From assembly GCA_018056725.1 (NCBI GenBank), contig JAGPFF010000006.1:1-64000 (forward strand): a DNA stretch of 64,000 bases, given 5' to 3'. A program made the position numbers and the translations under genes. Shown in pieces: positions 26,542 through 35,843 of this stretch (its first letter is position 1; each line of letters starts with the position of its first letter). The notes beneath the pieces were generated by a model. The model saw nothing but the letters and a program-made list of their open reading frames with translations. It did not search any database and was not told where the DNA came from. This stretch comes from Anaerolineaceae bacterium (GTDB lineage Bacteria; Chloroflexota; Anaerolineae; Anaerolineales; Anaerolineaceae).

Positions 26542-27189
26542 ATGAACGTAACAATTATAGGTGCAGGAAACATGGGAAAGGGAATCGGTTACCGCATTGC
26601 GGCGGGCGGGCATTCCATCACGCTGGTGGATTCCAACCCCGAAGCGGCGGAAAATCTGAGGGAAGAACTGCACTCGGTGATGCGCAAAGGTGCTTCCGTC
26701 ACCACCGCCAGCCTCGAAGAGGTTAACCCCGGCGAGGTGGTGATTCTGGCGCTGTGGTACGGGGTCAACCTTGAGGTGGCAAAACTCCTCGCTGACCGGC
26801 TGGAAAACCGGGTCGTGGTGGATGTAGCCAATCCGGTCAATGCCACCTGGGACGGGCTGACCACTCCGCCTGAATCTTCTTCTGCCGAGGAACTGGCAAA
26901 GGTATTGCCTGCCAGTGCAAAAGTGGTCAAGGCATTCAATACCACTTTTGCCGGCACGCTGGTCAATGGAAATGTGGGCGGCATTCCGCTGGATGTGTTT
27001 ATTGCCGGGGATGATGAAGCTGCCCGGCAGACGGTGGCGGGGCTGGTGAGTGACGGCGGGCTGGTGCCCGTGGAGACCGGTCCACTGCAGCGGGCAAGGA
27101 TTCTGGAAGGGTTGGGCTTTCTGGGCATCAGCCTGCAGGGGATGCACCACCTCAACTTTTCCACCGGCTGGAAACTGATCCGTCCCTGA
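26542..27189 (+). CDS. NAD(P)-binding oxidoreductase, F420-dependent NADP reductase-like
   Basis: A 215-residue Rossmann-fold protein of the NADP oxidoreductase coenzyme-F420-dependent family. The dinucleotide site MNVTIIGAGNMGKGIGYRIAAGG is at the N-terminus, and conserved ALWYGVNLEVAKLL (about 72-85) and VVDVANPVNATWDGL (about 94-108) follow, with AFNTTFAGTL further on. F420 binding itself cannot be inferred; many bacterial members use other flavins. AAGGAG precedes the ATG at 26542, and an upstream in-frame ATG (26470) lies inside the promoter. The gene has a consensus promoter and an inverted repeat bound probably by the divergent HxlR regulator, so it is likely induced by a redox or aldehyde signal. 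A terminator follows. Confidence 0.85.
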   Translation: MNVTIIGAGNMGKGIGYRIAAGGHSITLVDSNPEAAENLREELHSVMRKGASVTTASLEEVNPGEVVILALWYGVNLEVAKLLADRLENRVVVDVANPVNATWDGLTTPPESSSAEELAKVLPASAKVVKAFNTTFAGTLVNGNVGGIPLDVFIAGDDEAARQTVAGLVSDGGLVPVETGPLQRARILEGLGFLGISLQGMHHLNFSTGWKLIRP

Positions 27190-27220
27190 TCCTTTCCCGC
27201 ACCGCAAAACAGCAGGTTTC

Positions 27221-27255
27221 AGGCGCCTTTGCCCACTCAGAGGCGCCTTTTGTTT
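27221..27255 (+). terminator. Terminator of the NADP oxidoreductase gene
   Basis: Eight-bp self-complementary arms AGGCGCCT (27221-27228 and 27241-27248) with a 12-nt loop, then a T-rich run. Confidence 0.75.
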
Positions 27256-27363
27256 TATCAGGGATGGGGAAGCGGAAAGCTGAACCTTCCAGCACTGGGG
27301 TGCGCAGTGCTATAATTGCGAGAGGAGATTTCTCCCTGCGGGGAGGTTGAGAAGGAGAGTAAA

Positions 27364-28314
27364 ATGATTGTCACCACCAGAGAATTGTTCAAAGCGGCGT
27401 ACGGCAAGTACGCTATCGGTGCCTACAATATCAACAACCTGGAACAGATCATGGGTCTGTTCCGCGGCAATATGGACAGCCAGGCGCCTTTCATTATTCA
27501 GATCAGCAAAGGGGCGCGCTCCTATACCGACAAACGGATGCTGGAAGGACTGATCCGCTCCGCCGACCAGGTCTTCCCGGACGCAATCTTCGCCGTGCAT
27601 CTGGATCACGGGGACGAAGAAACCTGCTACGATTGTATTGAAAGCGGGTTTTATTCTTCCGTGATGATTGACGCCTCCGCTGAACCGTTCGAAAAAAACA
27701 TTGAGATCACCCGCCGTGTGGTGAATGCCGCCCACGCCAAAGGAATTGTGGTGGAAGCCGAGCTGGGCAAACTGGGCGGTGTGGAAGAGCATGTGCAGGT
27801 GGATGAAGCCAACGCCATGCTGACGGATCCTGAACAGGCGCGTGAATTTGTAGAACGCTCCGGCTGCGATTCGCTGGCGGTGGCAATCGGCACCAGCCAT
27901 GGGGCATTCAAGTTTAGCGGCACCCAGTCACTTCATTTTGAGGTGCTGGAGGAAATTCAGAAGCGCCTGCCGGGATTCCCCCTGGTGATGCACGGTTCCA
28001 GCTCTGTCCCTCAGGAAGAAGTGGAGCGCATCAATAAGGCAGGTGGAAACCTCAAAGGTGCCAAAGGGGTGGATGCCGACCAGTTCAAACGCGCGGCGCA
28101 ACTGGGGGTAACTAAAATCAACATCGATACCGATGGTCGCCTGGTTTGGACGCGCGTTCACCGCGAGTACTTCCTCGAGCACCCTGAAAACTTCGATCTT
28201 CGTCCGGTAGGCAAAGTATTTATGAGCGAGTATGCCAAATTTATTGCCCACAAAAACGAAAAACTGGGCAGCGCCGGGCAGCTAGAAACCGTGCGCAGAC
28301 TGCTGCAAAAATAG
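27364..28314 (+). CDS. fba: Class II fructose-bisphosphate aldolase
   Basis: A 316-residue zinc-dependent aldolase, which cleaves fructose-1,6-bisphosphate to dihydroxyacetone phosphate and glyceraldehyde-3-phosphate in glycolysis, or runs in reverse. Zinc and substrate motifs are visible: FAVHLDHGD (about 78-86), VEAELGKLGG (about 130-139), VAIGTSHGAFKF (about 174-185), LVMHGSSSVPQE (about 206-217) and KINIDTDGRL (about 250-259). Length fits the ketose-bisphosphate aldolase family, which also includes tagatose-bisphosphate aldolases. GAAGGAGAG precedes the ATG at 27364, so this start is preferred over 27316. A TATAAT (27311-27316) lies about 48 nt upstream. Standalone gene. Confidence 0.93.
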   Translation: MIVTTRELFKAAYGKYAIGAYNINNLEQIMGLFRGNMDSQAPFIIQISKGARSYTDKRMLEGLIRSADQVFPDAIFAVHLDHGDEETCYDCIESGFYSSVMIDASAEPFEKNIEITRRVVNAAHAKGIVVEAELGKLGGVEEHVQVDEANAMLTDPEQAREFVERSGCDSLAVAIGTSHGAFKFSGTQSLHFEVLEEIQKRLPGFPLVMHGSSSVPQEEVERINKAGGNLKGAKGVDADQFKRAAQLGVTKINIDTDGRLVWTRVHREYFLEHPENFDLRPVGKVFMSEYAKFIAHKNEKLGSAGQLETVRRLLQK

Positions 28315-28358
28315 TTCTTTGAAAAAGGATTCCGTCGAATCCTCACAGGGAAGTTAAA

Positions 28359-28391
28359 GGCGTGTTGGAGCGCAAAAAACTCCAGCACGCC
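28359..28391 (+). terminator. Stem-loop after the aldolase gene
   Basis: Twelve-bp stem with one G-T pair (28359-28370 with 28380-28391), loop CGCAAAAAA; no T-tract. A smaller hairpin GGATTC/GAATCC precedes it (28327-28342). Confidence 0.5.
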
Positions 28392-28551
28392 ACAAAATTA
28401 GAATTACCGGGGGATTACAACTACCTATCAATTATTAAATCACCCCCCTGTTTTTCTGATGACAAATTATAATAAGCACAAGTGAAGAAATGCACCTTCT
28501 TTTGATGAGTTGAATAGTGATGCGTTAAGTTGCTCGAAAGGGTGTTAAGCG

Positions 28552-31500
28552 ATGATGCCTGGTGTGTACGGCTACGCTTATACAAATTTCATCCTTACAG
28601 CAGCAGCGATTCTCCTGTCGCTGGTGGTGGCTGGCGTCGCCTGGAATCAGCGGCGTATCGCCGGGGCGATGCAACTGATCTGGCTGACCTTGATTGGCGT
28701 GGTCTGGGGGATCATTTATATGACCGAGCTGCTGGTCAAATCCACGCCGATTATCGTATTACTGGACGATCTGCAATTCATCCCCGCCAGTTTTAGCGCG
28801 CCATTATTCCTGCAGTTAACCATGAATCTTACCGGCAAACTCACTTCGCTTCGGAAAAGAATCTGGGTGTTGTACGTCTTTCCGGTAGTTTCGGTGGTGA
28901 TGATTGCCACCAATAACTGGCATTTTCTATTTCGCACTCATGTTCCGCAGATTAACACCACTGGAGGTCCGCTCTTTCAGATCCATGTGATCCAGGGTCC
29001 GTTGTTCTGGGCTATCATCGGATACTCCGGTTTGCTGCTGCTCGCCTCCCTGCTCTTGCTGATCTTCAGCTATGTCCGGGCGCCGCGATGGACGCGCGGT
29101 CGCATCGGCGGCTTGATCATTGCCGCTTTTACGATCTTCCTGGCGGCGGTATTTTCAGTACCTGCCTGGATTAATAATGTTCAACTCAATCTGACCCTGG
29201 TGGCTCTGCTGATGGCGGTGATGTTCATGGCGTACAGTCTGCTGAGCAACCGCATGTTCGATGTCATCCCGCTGGCAGGCAGCACCCTGCTCAGCCAGAT
29301 CAACGATGCCGTGATCACGCTTAACGCCCACGGAGAAATCATCGACTATAACAAAAGTGCTGCCAGCCTGCCGGTCCTGGCTGTTTTGGATCATGTTGGT
29401 GAATCCTTCCCGGTGCTGTTGAAGGAGAAGCTCAACTATGACCTCGCACCAGGCTGGGCGATTGACCATTCTGAAGAAATCGTCATTCGAGAAAAAGGTC
29501 AATCTTTTACCTATGATATGCGCCTTTCTCCGTTGAATGGTGAAGATCATAAAAATGTGGGGATGCTGGTGGTGATGCGCGATATTACCCACCGCAGAGT
29601 GGAAGAACTGGAGAGAGTGAGGATTCAGGAACGTTATCACACCATCCTGGAGAACGCCAGTTATGGCATTCTGCTGCTCGACGGTGAAGGTCGCATCCGG
29701 GAATGGAATGATCAGTTTGCCCTTCTGAGCGGCTTTGCGGCTGAAAGCCTGCCTGGGCGGCTGGCGCAGGAACTGGTGCCTGAGCTCTCTCCATGCACAC
29801 CGGCGGAAGGTGACTCCCCCCAACCCACGCAGGAAATGACGCTGCGTCATGCCAGCGGCGAATTGATCCCGGTGGATACCAACATCATACCCTTGAGCAG
29901 CGGGGAAGAAATTTCCTATTTTGTCACCCTGCAGGATATTCGCGAACGGAAGAAATCCGAGAACATCACTCAGGAAGCTCTTGCCAATGTGCAGCTACGG
30001 GTCAATGACCTGGCGGTGATGCGCAATGTCACCGAGTCCCTTAATCAGGCAACATCGCTGCGCGGCGCAGTGCTGCCCGTGCTGGAGACAATTAAGACGA
30101 TCACTGAAAGCAATAGTGTGTGGATCTTCCTGCTTGGTAAGACTGCGGATAGTTACCAGCGCATCGAGTATCATCCGTTGAGTGAGAACAACCTGCTGGT
30201 CATTGACAATCAGACAGGCAAAATTCCACACTGCCTGATGGAATTAACCGAAGGCAGCCTGGAAAATGGTGAACTGGTAAGGAATTGCCCCTGCAGTACC
30301 CTCACCGGTGAACGTCAGCACCGCGCTTTTCCGCTCTACCTTGGCAAACAACCCCTCGGCGTGGTGAATTTCATCGAGGAGAGCGCGGCACCACTCAATG
30401 AAAACAAGATGCGCTTATTGCAGACCGTTTGTGGTTCGCTCTCGGTGGCAATCGAACGGGTGCGCCTCTTCAAAAGCGAATATGACCAGCGTAAACTTGC
30501 CGAAACCTTCCGCGATATCAGCACGGCACTGACCACTTCGCTGGATTTGAATGAGGTGTTGGACCTTCTCCTCGACCAGCTTTCGCGTATTGTGCCTTAT
30601 GACGGCGCCAGCGTGCTGCTGGTGGAGGAAAATGTGGCGCGCATCGCCCGCATGCGCGGGTTTGAGCTTTCGAATAAAAAGAATGTAAGCCAAATGCAGG
30701 ACAAGGTTTTCTCGCTTGAATCCACCGCCAATATTCGCACCATGCTCACTTCGCGCACTCCAGTCATCATTGAGGATACCCATCAGGATAAACAGTTTAT
30801 TCAAACCCCCATTTCAAAGGATTACCACAGTTACCTGGGAGTACCGGTGATCAATGAGGGCAAAGTGGAGGCGATTTTCAGCCTGGATAAAGTGGAAGCG
30901 GGATTTTATACCGAGGAACACGCGCGGCTGATTTCCAGCTTTGCGCTGCAGGCTTCACTTGCCATTCGCAACGCCCGGCTTTTCCAGGCAGAACAGATTC
31001 GCATTCGCCAGTTGGATGGTTTGCGCGAGACCTTGACTGCCATCAGTGCGCAGCTTGAAGTGAAAGTGCTGCTGCGCGAAATACTACGGCGCGCGGTCAG
31101 CCTGATTAATGCTGAAATTGGCGAGATTGCCCTCTATCATGCCGAAAATGAGGAACTGGAAATCGTTGCCAGCGAAAACCTCGACCCCGAGACGGTGGGG
31201 AACAGGATTCAACGCGGGCAGGGATTGTTTGGAAGGGTGGTCGAAACCTTGCAGGCTCAGGGCGTCTCCAATTACAGCGAATGGGAAAAGAAAATTCCCG
31301 GGTATGAATCCTATGGCATTGAGACCATGCTGGGCGTTCCCATGCTGGGGGCGAACCAGGAACTGCTGGGAGTGATCGGGGTTGGCTATATCCACAAGAA
31401 AGTCAAGAATAGTAATGAAGATATCCAGCTCTTAAACCTGTTCGCACAACAGGCAACGGTGGCACTGCGCAATGCGCGTCTGTATGAAGATGCCCGCAAG

Positions 31501-33060
31501 GCTGCGGAAGAGGCGGAAACGATCCGCAAAGCTGGCGCGGTGGTTGTTTCCACCCTCAACCAGGAAAAAGCGACCAGCCTGATTTTGGAGCAGCTCGCCC
31601 AGGTGGTGCCGTATGACAGCGCTTCGGTATTGCTTTATGCCAAAAACGCATTAAGGATCGTTGGCGGTCACGGCTTTAACGATATTTCCCCCATCCTGGG
31701 GGTTGAAATTTCCCTCGACCGCTCCAATCCGGGTGCCAGGGTTTTCCTGGATAATACGCCGCTCAAGATCTCCAATATACCTGAGATTGCCCCCGAATTT
31801 AACCAGATTTCGAAAAATAACCACCCCATCCGATCCTGGCTGGGTGTGCCGCTGCGAATTCAAAACCAACCGATTGGCATCCTCTCTCTGGATGGGCATC
31901 ATGAAGACCAGTTCACCGCAGAGCATGAACGCCTCGTTTCTGCTTTTGCCGACCAGGTTGCCATAGCCCTGGAAAATGCGCGCCTGTATGAAAGCGCTCT
32001 GCAATCCGCCAGCCGATTCGAAACGCTCTACAAATTAAGCCAGGTGATCAGCTCCAATATTCGTTCGGAGGAAATGTACCCGGCGATTCATGAGGCAACT
32101 TCGGAATTGATGGAGACAGAATTCTTCAGCATCTCCATCGTTAACGACAAAGCCGGCTTGATTGAGGACGTCTACATGATGGATCGCGGAGAGCCGGTGC
32201 CACTTTCCAGCCGACCGCTTGGGCAGGGCTTGTTCGGGAAGGTGTTGGAAAATGGAAAATCCATTCTCTTCAATACCTTCTCAGATGATATGATCGCGGA
32301 GACAGGCGCCGTGGTCATTGGCGATTCACCGGATGAGGAGGTTTCTCAATCGGTGCTGGTGGTGCCTTTGAAAATCGGAGTGCGGCTGGTGGGGGTGCTT
32401 TCAGCCCAGTCTTATCAGCCTTACGCGTACACCGACACGGATGTGGAATTGCTTGAATTACTGGGCGCCAATGTAGCCATCGCCATCGAAAACTCGCGCC
32501 TGTTTAGTGAAGTGCAGGAACTGGCAGTAACCGATCCGCTCACCGGGTTGTATAACCGGCGCAAGCTGATTGATCTTGGGGAATCGGAATTCCACCGCTC
32601 CACCCGCTACGAGCGCCAGCTCTCCGCCATTATGCTGGACTGTGATCATTTCAAACACATCAACGATACCTACGGGCATACCGTTGGCGATCAGGTGCTG
32701 CGAAAACTTTCGGAGATTGCGTTGAATACCATCCGCAAAGCGGATATCCTTGGGCGTTACGGTGGGGATGAATTTATGGTCCTGCTGCCCGAAACCGGAC
32801 CGGAAGCAGCGTTGAAAGCCGCGGAACGGCTGCGGTTTGACGTCAACAGCACACTCTTCACGACCAATGCCGGCAATCTGCATTTCTCCATCAGTGTGGG
32901 GGTCGCCAGCCTGGATCAGGATGTGCACAATCTGGGTGAACTGCTGGATCGTGCGGATTATGCCAGTTATGTTTCAAAAGATAGCGGCGGCAATCGCGTG
33001 ACCAGATGGTCACCGCATCTGGCGCGGCGGGGGTGGAAACCCAATCAGGACCGGCGTTAA
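28552..33060 (+). CDS. Multi-domain sensor diguanylate cyclase (7TM-PAS2-GAF5-GGDEF)
   Basis: A 1502-residue membrane-bound cyclic di-GMP synthase. Order: about seven transmembrane segments (1-225, resembling the 7TM histidine-kinase input domain), two PAS domains (about 235-350, 365-475), five GAF domains (about 490-640, 655-810, 825-980, 995-1150, 1165-1325) and one GGDEF domain (about 1330-1495). The active-site GGDEF is intact at 1404-1408, and an allosteric I-site RKAD (1395-1398) lies five residues upstream, so the enzyme should be active and feedback-inhibited. There is no EAL domain. Five GAFs suggest integration of several ligand or redox inputs. The ATG has no strong ribosome-binding site. 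No operon partner; the 360-bp downstream gap separates it from livK. Confidence 0.93.
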   Translation: MMPGVYGYAYTNFILTAAAILLSLVVAGVAWNQRRIAGAMQLIWLTLIGVVWGIIYMTELLVKSTPIIVLLDDLQFIPASFSAPLFLQLTMNLTGKLTSLRKRIWVLYVFPVVSVVMIATNNWHFLFRTHVPQINTTGGPLFQIHVIQGPLFWAIIGYSGLLLLASLLLLIFSYVRAPRWTRGRIGGLIIAAFTIFLAAVFSVPAWINNVQLNLTLVALLMAVMFMAYSLLSNRMFDVIPLAGSTLLSQINDAVITLNAHGEIIDYNKSAASLPVLAVLDHVGESFPVLLKEKLNYDLAPGWAIDHSEEIVIREKGQSFTYDMRLSPLNGEDHKNVGMLVVMRDITHRRVEELERVRIQERYHTILENASYGILLLDGEGRIREWNDQFALLSGFAAESLPGRLAQELVPELSPCTPAEGDSPQPTQEMTLRHASGELIPVDTNIIPLSSGEEISYFVTLQDIRERKKSENITQEALANVQLRVNDLAVMRNVTESLNQATSLRGAVLPVLETIKTITESNSVWIFLLGKTADSYQRIEYHPLSENNLLVIDNQTGKIPHCLMELTEGSLENGELVRNCPCSTLTGERQHRAFPLYLGKQPLGVVNFIEESAAPLNENKMRLLQTVCGSLSVAIERVRLFKSEYDQRKLAETFRDISTALTTSLDLNEVLDLLLDQLSRIVPYDGASVLLVEENVARIARMRGFELSNKKNVSQMQDKVFSLESTANIRTMLTSRTPVIIEDTHQDKQFIQTPISKDYHSYLGVPVINEGKVEAIFSLDKVEAGFYTEEHARLISSFALQASLAIRNARLFQAEQIRIRQLDGLRETLTAISAQLEVKVLLREILRRAVSLINAEIGEIALYHAENEELEIVASENLDPETVGNRIQRGQGLFGRVVETLQAQGVSNYSEWEKKIPGYESYGIETMLGVPMLGANQELLGVIGVGYIHKKVKNSNEDIQLLNLFAQQATVALRNARLYEDARKAAEEAETIRKAGAVVVSTLNQEKATSLILEQLAQVVPYDSASVLLYAKNALRIVGGHGFNDISPILGVEISLDRSNPGARVFLDNTPLKISNIPEIAPEFNQISKNNHPIRSWLGVPLRIQNQPIGILSLDGHHEDQFTAEHERLVSAFADQVAIALENARLYESALQSASRFETLYKLSQVISSNIRSEEMYPAIHEATSELMETEFFSISIVNDKAGLIEDVYMMDRGEPVPLSSRPLGQGLFGKVLENGKSILFNTFSDDMIAETGAVVIGDSPDEEVSQSVLVVPLKIGVRLVGVLSAQSYQPYAYTDTDVELLELLGANVAIAIENSRLFSEVQELAVTDPLTGLYNRRKLIDLGESEFHRSTRYERQLSAIMLDCDHFKHINDTYGHTVGDQVLRKLSEIALNTIRKADILGRYGGDEFMVLLPETGPEAALKAAERLRFDVNSTLFTTNAGNLHFSISVGVASLDQDVHNLGELLDRADYASYVSKDSGGNRVTRWSPHLARRGWKPNQDRR

Positions 33061-33428
33061 AACCCGGCGCAGGGATGAAAATGAGAGAGAAAACTTCCTC
33101 TTTGCATTTTTGTTAGGATTGTTGTATTCCAATAAATAAAGTTGTAATATGTTCACTTAATACGGTTTATTCGATGATTCCATTGTCCAGTCTCCTTATT
33201 TACGCCTATTTTATGATTATGGTCATGTTCCTTTACCATAGTCTTTTTCGGGTTAGGCAGACTGAAGTGAATCCAAAATAGAGTTAAAAGAATTTCCCAA
33301 AGCCGCCTGACCACAAGCAGGCGGTTTTTTTTATTCAAAACCGTAGCAGGAGGTGACCGAACGAGCAAAAAAACACTTTTGAACCAATCCTATTGGAAAA
33401 TCGCAACTCACACTAAGGAGAAGAAATT
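33061..33428. other. Intergenic leader of the liv operon
   Basis: A+T-rich spacer without a gene. It holds a strong terminator-like hairpin with eight T's (33303-33332) about 95 nt before livK, which may be the end of the cyclase transcript or an attenuator in the liv leader. Confidence 0.5.
33303..33332 (+). terminator. Rho-independent terminator upstream of livK
   Basis: Seven-bp stem CCGCCTG/CAGGCGG with an 8-nt loop and a run of eight T's (33325-33332). Confidence 0.8.
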
Positions 33429-34664
33429 ATGAAAAAAATTCAATTGTTTGCCCTGCTCTCTGTTGCCACTTTCTTGATCACTGCCTGCCAATCCGCTGCC
33501 ACGCCCGCCAGCGGCTCTGCCAACGCTGCCACAGGAGATGCACCTGAAGTTTGCGCAACCGACTCGTTTGGTTGCGCTGTTTTTAAACCCGGAGAGGTCA
33601 TCAAAATTGGCATGGGGGCGCCAATGACCGGAGGAGACGCCTCCTATGGGATTGATATCTCACAGGGCGGTTTTATTGCCGTGGAAAATTTTGGCGAATT
33701 AAATGGTTTCAAGTTTGAACTGATCGCCGAGGATGACCAGGGAACGGCGGAAGGTGGCGCAGCGGTTGCCAACAAATTTGCCTCCGACCCTGCCGTGGTT
33801 GCCGTCGCCGGGCACATCTATTCCGGGGCTACCTCGGCGGCGATGCCAGTATACGAAAAAGTTGGCATTCCCATGCTTTCGCCCTCCGCCAGCCTGCCAG
33901 CCCTGACCACGATGGGCAGCGCGGTATTCAACCGCATTGTATTTACCGATTCCCGCCAGGGTCCACCGGCTGCCGAATACCTCTTCAACACGATCGGCGC
34001 GCGCAAACTGGCGGTGCTGCATGATGGCAGTGATTATGGCAAGGGTCTGGCGGAAGCCGTGGCGGCGCACTTTACCGAACTTGGGGGTGAGGTGGTGATC
34101 ACTGAAGCCATTACCAAAGGCGAAACCGATTACACCCCGGTGTTGAGCGCCGTTGCTGCCAAAAATCCGGACGCGCTCTACTTTGGCGGTTATACCGCGG
34201 AAGGCGCCGTGATCGTCAATCAGATGAAACAGACTGGATTGGAGAATGCAGCCTTCTTCGGGGACGATGGTACCTACGGAGAGGACTTCCTGGCGCGAAC
34301 GGGTGCCAATGGAGAAGGCGCTTTTGCCACCATTGCCCCAATCCCCGCGGAATCGCCGGAAAAAGCGGCTTTTGATGCACGATATCTTGAGAAATATGGC
34401 AAGAAAGCCGGCACCCTTTCACCTTATACCTGGAACGGCTATGACTCCACCGCGGCTTTGATTAGCGCGGTGAAATCCGTGGCAGTGTTGGGTGATAACG
34501 GGAATCTCTATGTGCCACGGGGTGCTCTGGTGGCGGCGGTGCGCAATTTGAAGGATTACAAGGGGATCGGTGGAACATACACCTGTGATTCCACGGGTGA
34601 ATGCAACACGCTCCCGCCAATGTTTGTGGTTGTCAAGGATGGTGCCTGGGTTCCGGCTCCTTGA
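33429..34664 (+). CDS. livK: Branched-chain amino-acid ABC transporter substrate-binding lipoprotein
   Basis: A 411-residue periplasmic-type binding protein (Peripla_BP_6, LivJ/LivK type) anchored by a lipobox LITAC (Cys20). The mature part starts with a short Ala/Ser linker, then two alternating alpha/beta lobes: IKIGMGAPMTGGDASYG near the start of lobe 1, AVAGHIYSGATSAAMPVYE around 115-135 and DGSDYGKGLAEAVAAHF around 200. AAGGAG lies 8 nt before the ATG. It is the first gene of livKHMGF and should deliver leucine, isoleucine, valine or another amide/amino acid; specificity is not predictable. A strong hairpin directly after the stop may limit read-through into the permease genes and stabilise the abundant binding-protein message. 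Confidence 0.93.
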   Translation: MKKIQLFALLSVATFLITACQSAATPASGSANAATGDAPEVCATDSFGCAVFKPGEVIKIGMGAPMTGGDASYGIDISQGGFIAVENFGELNGFKFELIAEDDQGTAEGGAAVANKFASDPAVVAVAGHIYSGATSAAMPVYEKVGIPMLSPSASLPALTTMGSAVFNRIVFTDSRQGPPAAEYLFNTIGARKLAVLHDGSDYGKGLAEAVAAHFTELGGEVVITEAITKGETDYTPVLSAVAAKNPDALYFGGYTAEGAVIVNQMKQTGLENAAFFGDDGTYGEDFLARTGANGEGAFATIAPIPAESPEKAAFDARYLEKYGKKAGTLSPYTWNGYDSTAALISAVKSVAVLGDNGNLYVPRGALVAAVRNLKDYKGIGGTYTCDSTGECNTLPPMFVVVKDGAWVPAP

Positions 34665-34680
34665 TCATTTTTTTCTCCCT

Positions 34681-34707
34681 GGTCGGGGAGGGTCTCCCTC
34701 CCCGACC
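34681..34707 (+). terminator. Intra-operon hairpin between livK and livH
   Basis: Perfect 12-bp G+C-rich stem (34681-34692 with 34696-34707), 3-nt loop and no T-tract, so a partial terminator or mRNA-stabilising structure. Confidence 0.65.
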
Positions 34708-34739
34708 CATCCCATCCTTCCGGAAGGTACCCTCCAACC

Positions 34740-35843
34740 ATGAAAATTACCTCCATTCAAAATGCCATCCATAAGAATGGCAAGGTTCACGAAGTCTTAA
34801 GACCGCTGCTTGGTGCAGCCCTGGCGGTCTTTTTGATTTACCGTCTGTATATCGTGCTTGTTTTGCAGCACGAATACGGTCCTGAAACCTGGACCCGGCT
34901 GCTCATTGCCGGTCTGATCATTGGCAGTGTCTATGCCCTTATTGCAATTGGTTATACCCTGGTTTATGGCATCCTCTTCATGATCAACTTCGCCCATGGC
35001 GAAGTAATGATGATGGGTGCCTTCAGCTGTTTTTTCGTTTTCGAAGCGTTTAAAGCAATCCAAGTCTCCACGGATCCGCCACAGAGTTTTTCCAATGCCT
35101 ACCCGGTGCTGGCGGTGCTGATCGCCTTTGTAATTGGCATGACCGTTTCAGCGCTCATGGGCTACCTGTTGGAACGGATTGCCTACCGCCCGCTGCGCAA
35201 AGCTCCGCGCCTGGTTCCGTTGATCAGTGCCATTGGTGCCTCGATCTTTTTACAGAACGCTGCCCAACTCCTCTTCAGCCCGCAGCTGCGTGATGTGCCC
35301 AATCCTGAAGTTCTCACCCGCGGCAGTGGCTGGGCGTTGATGATCAATGGCAGCAAAGTCATCATTCCATATACCGGGGTGTTCACGTTTGTGCTTTCGT
35401 TGACCCTTCTCGCCACCCTGTATCTGGTGGTGCAAAAAACAAAGCTTGGCAGGGCGATGCGCGCTGTGGCATTGGATAAGACAACCGCCGCATTGATGGG
35501 CATTGACGTGGACAAAACGATCAGTTTGACCTTCATCATCAGTGGCGCTCTGGCAGGCGCCGCTGGTGTGATGTGGGGGATCCACAACGGGCTGGTGTAT
35601 TACTATGTGGGCTTTATCCCGGGCATCAAAGCTTTCACCGCCGCCGTGCTCGGAGGCATCGGTAACCTGCCCGGAGCCATGCTGGGCGGTCTGTTCATGG
35701 GGGTGATCGAATCGGTGGGACCCGCAGCGCTGGGGCTTGACTTTCAGCTCAAGGATGTGATTGCCTTTGCCTTGCTGATCATTGTGCTTATTTTCCGCCC
35801 TTCCGGACTGCTGGGTGAAAAACTTGCCGAGGAGAAGCTATGA
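34740..35843 (+). CDS. livH: Branched-chain amino-acid ABC transporter permease LivH
   Basis: A 367-residue inner-membrane permease with about eight to nine transmembrane segments, one of the two channel subunits of the Liv transporter. Typical LivH segments are GLIIGSVYALIAIGYTLVYGILFMINFAHGEV (about 59-90), an EAA-like MGIDVDKTISLTFIISGALAGAAGVMWG (about 252-280) that contacts the ATPases, and a C-terminal IVLIFRPSGLLG. The N-terminus is about 50 residues longer than usual and contributes a further hydrophobic segment. It overlaps livM by an ATGA, so both are translationally coupled. Confidence in family is high; the added N-terminal segment is only a variation. Confidence 0.93.
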   Translation: MKITSIQNAIHKNGKVHEVLRPLLGAALAVFLIYRLYIVLVLQHEYGPETWTRLLIAGLIIGSVYALIAIGYTLVYGILFMINFAHGEVMMMGAFSCFFVFEAFKAIQVSTDPPQSFSNAYPVLAVLIAFVIGMTVSALMGYLLERIAYRPLRKAPRLVPLISAIGASIFLQNAAQLLFSPQLRDVPNPEVLTRGSGWALMINGSKVIIPYTGVFTFVLSLTLLATLYLVVQKTKLGRAMRAVALDKTTAALMGIDVDKTISLTFIISGALAGAAGVMWGIHNGLVYYYVGFIPGIKAFTAAVLGGIGNLPGAMLGGLFMGVIESVGPAALGLDFQLKDVIAFALLIIVLIFRPSGLLGEKLAEEKL

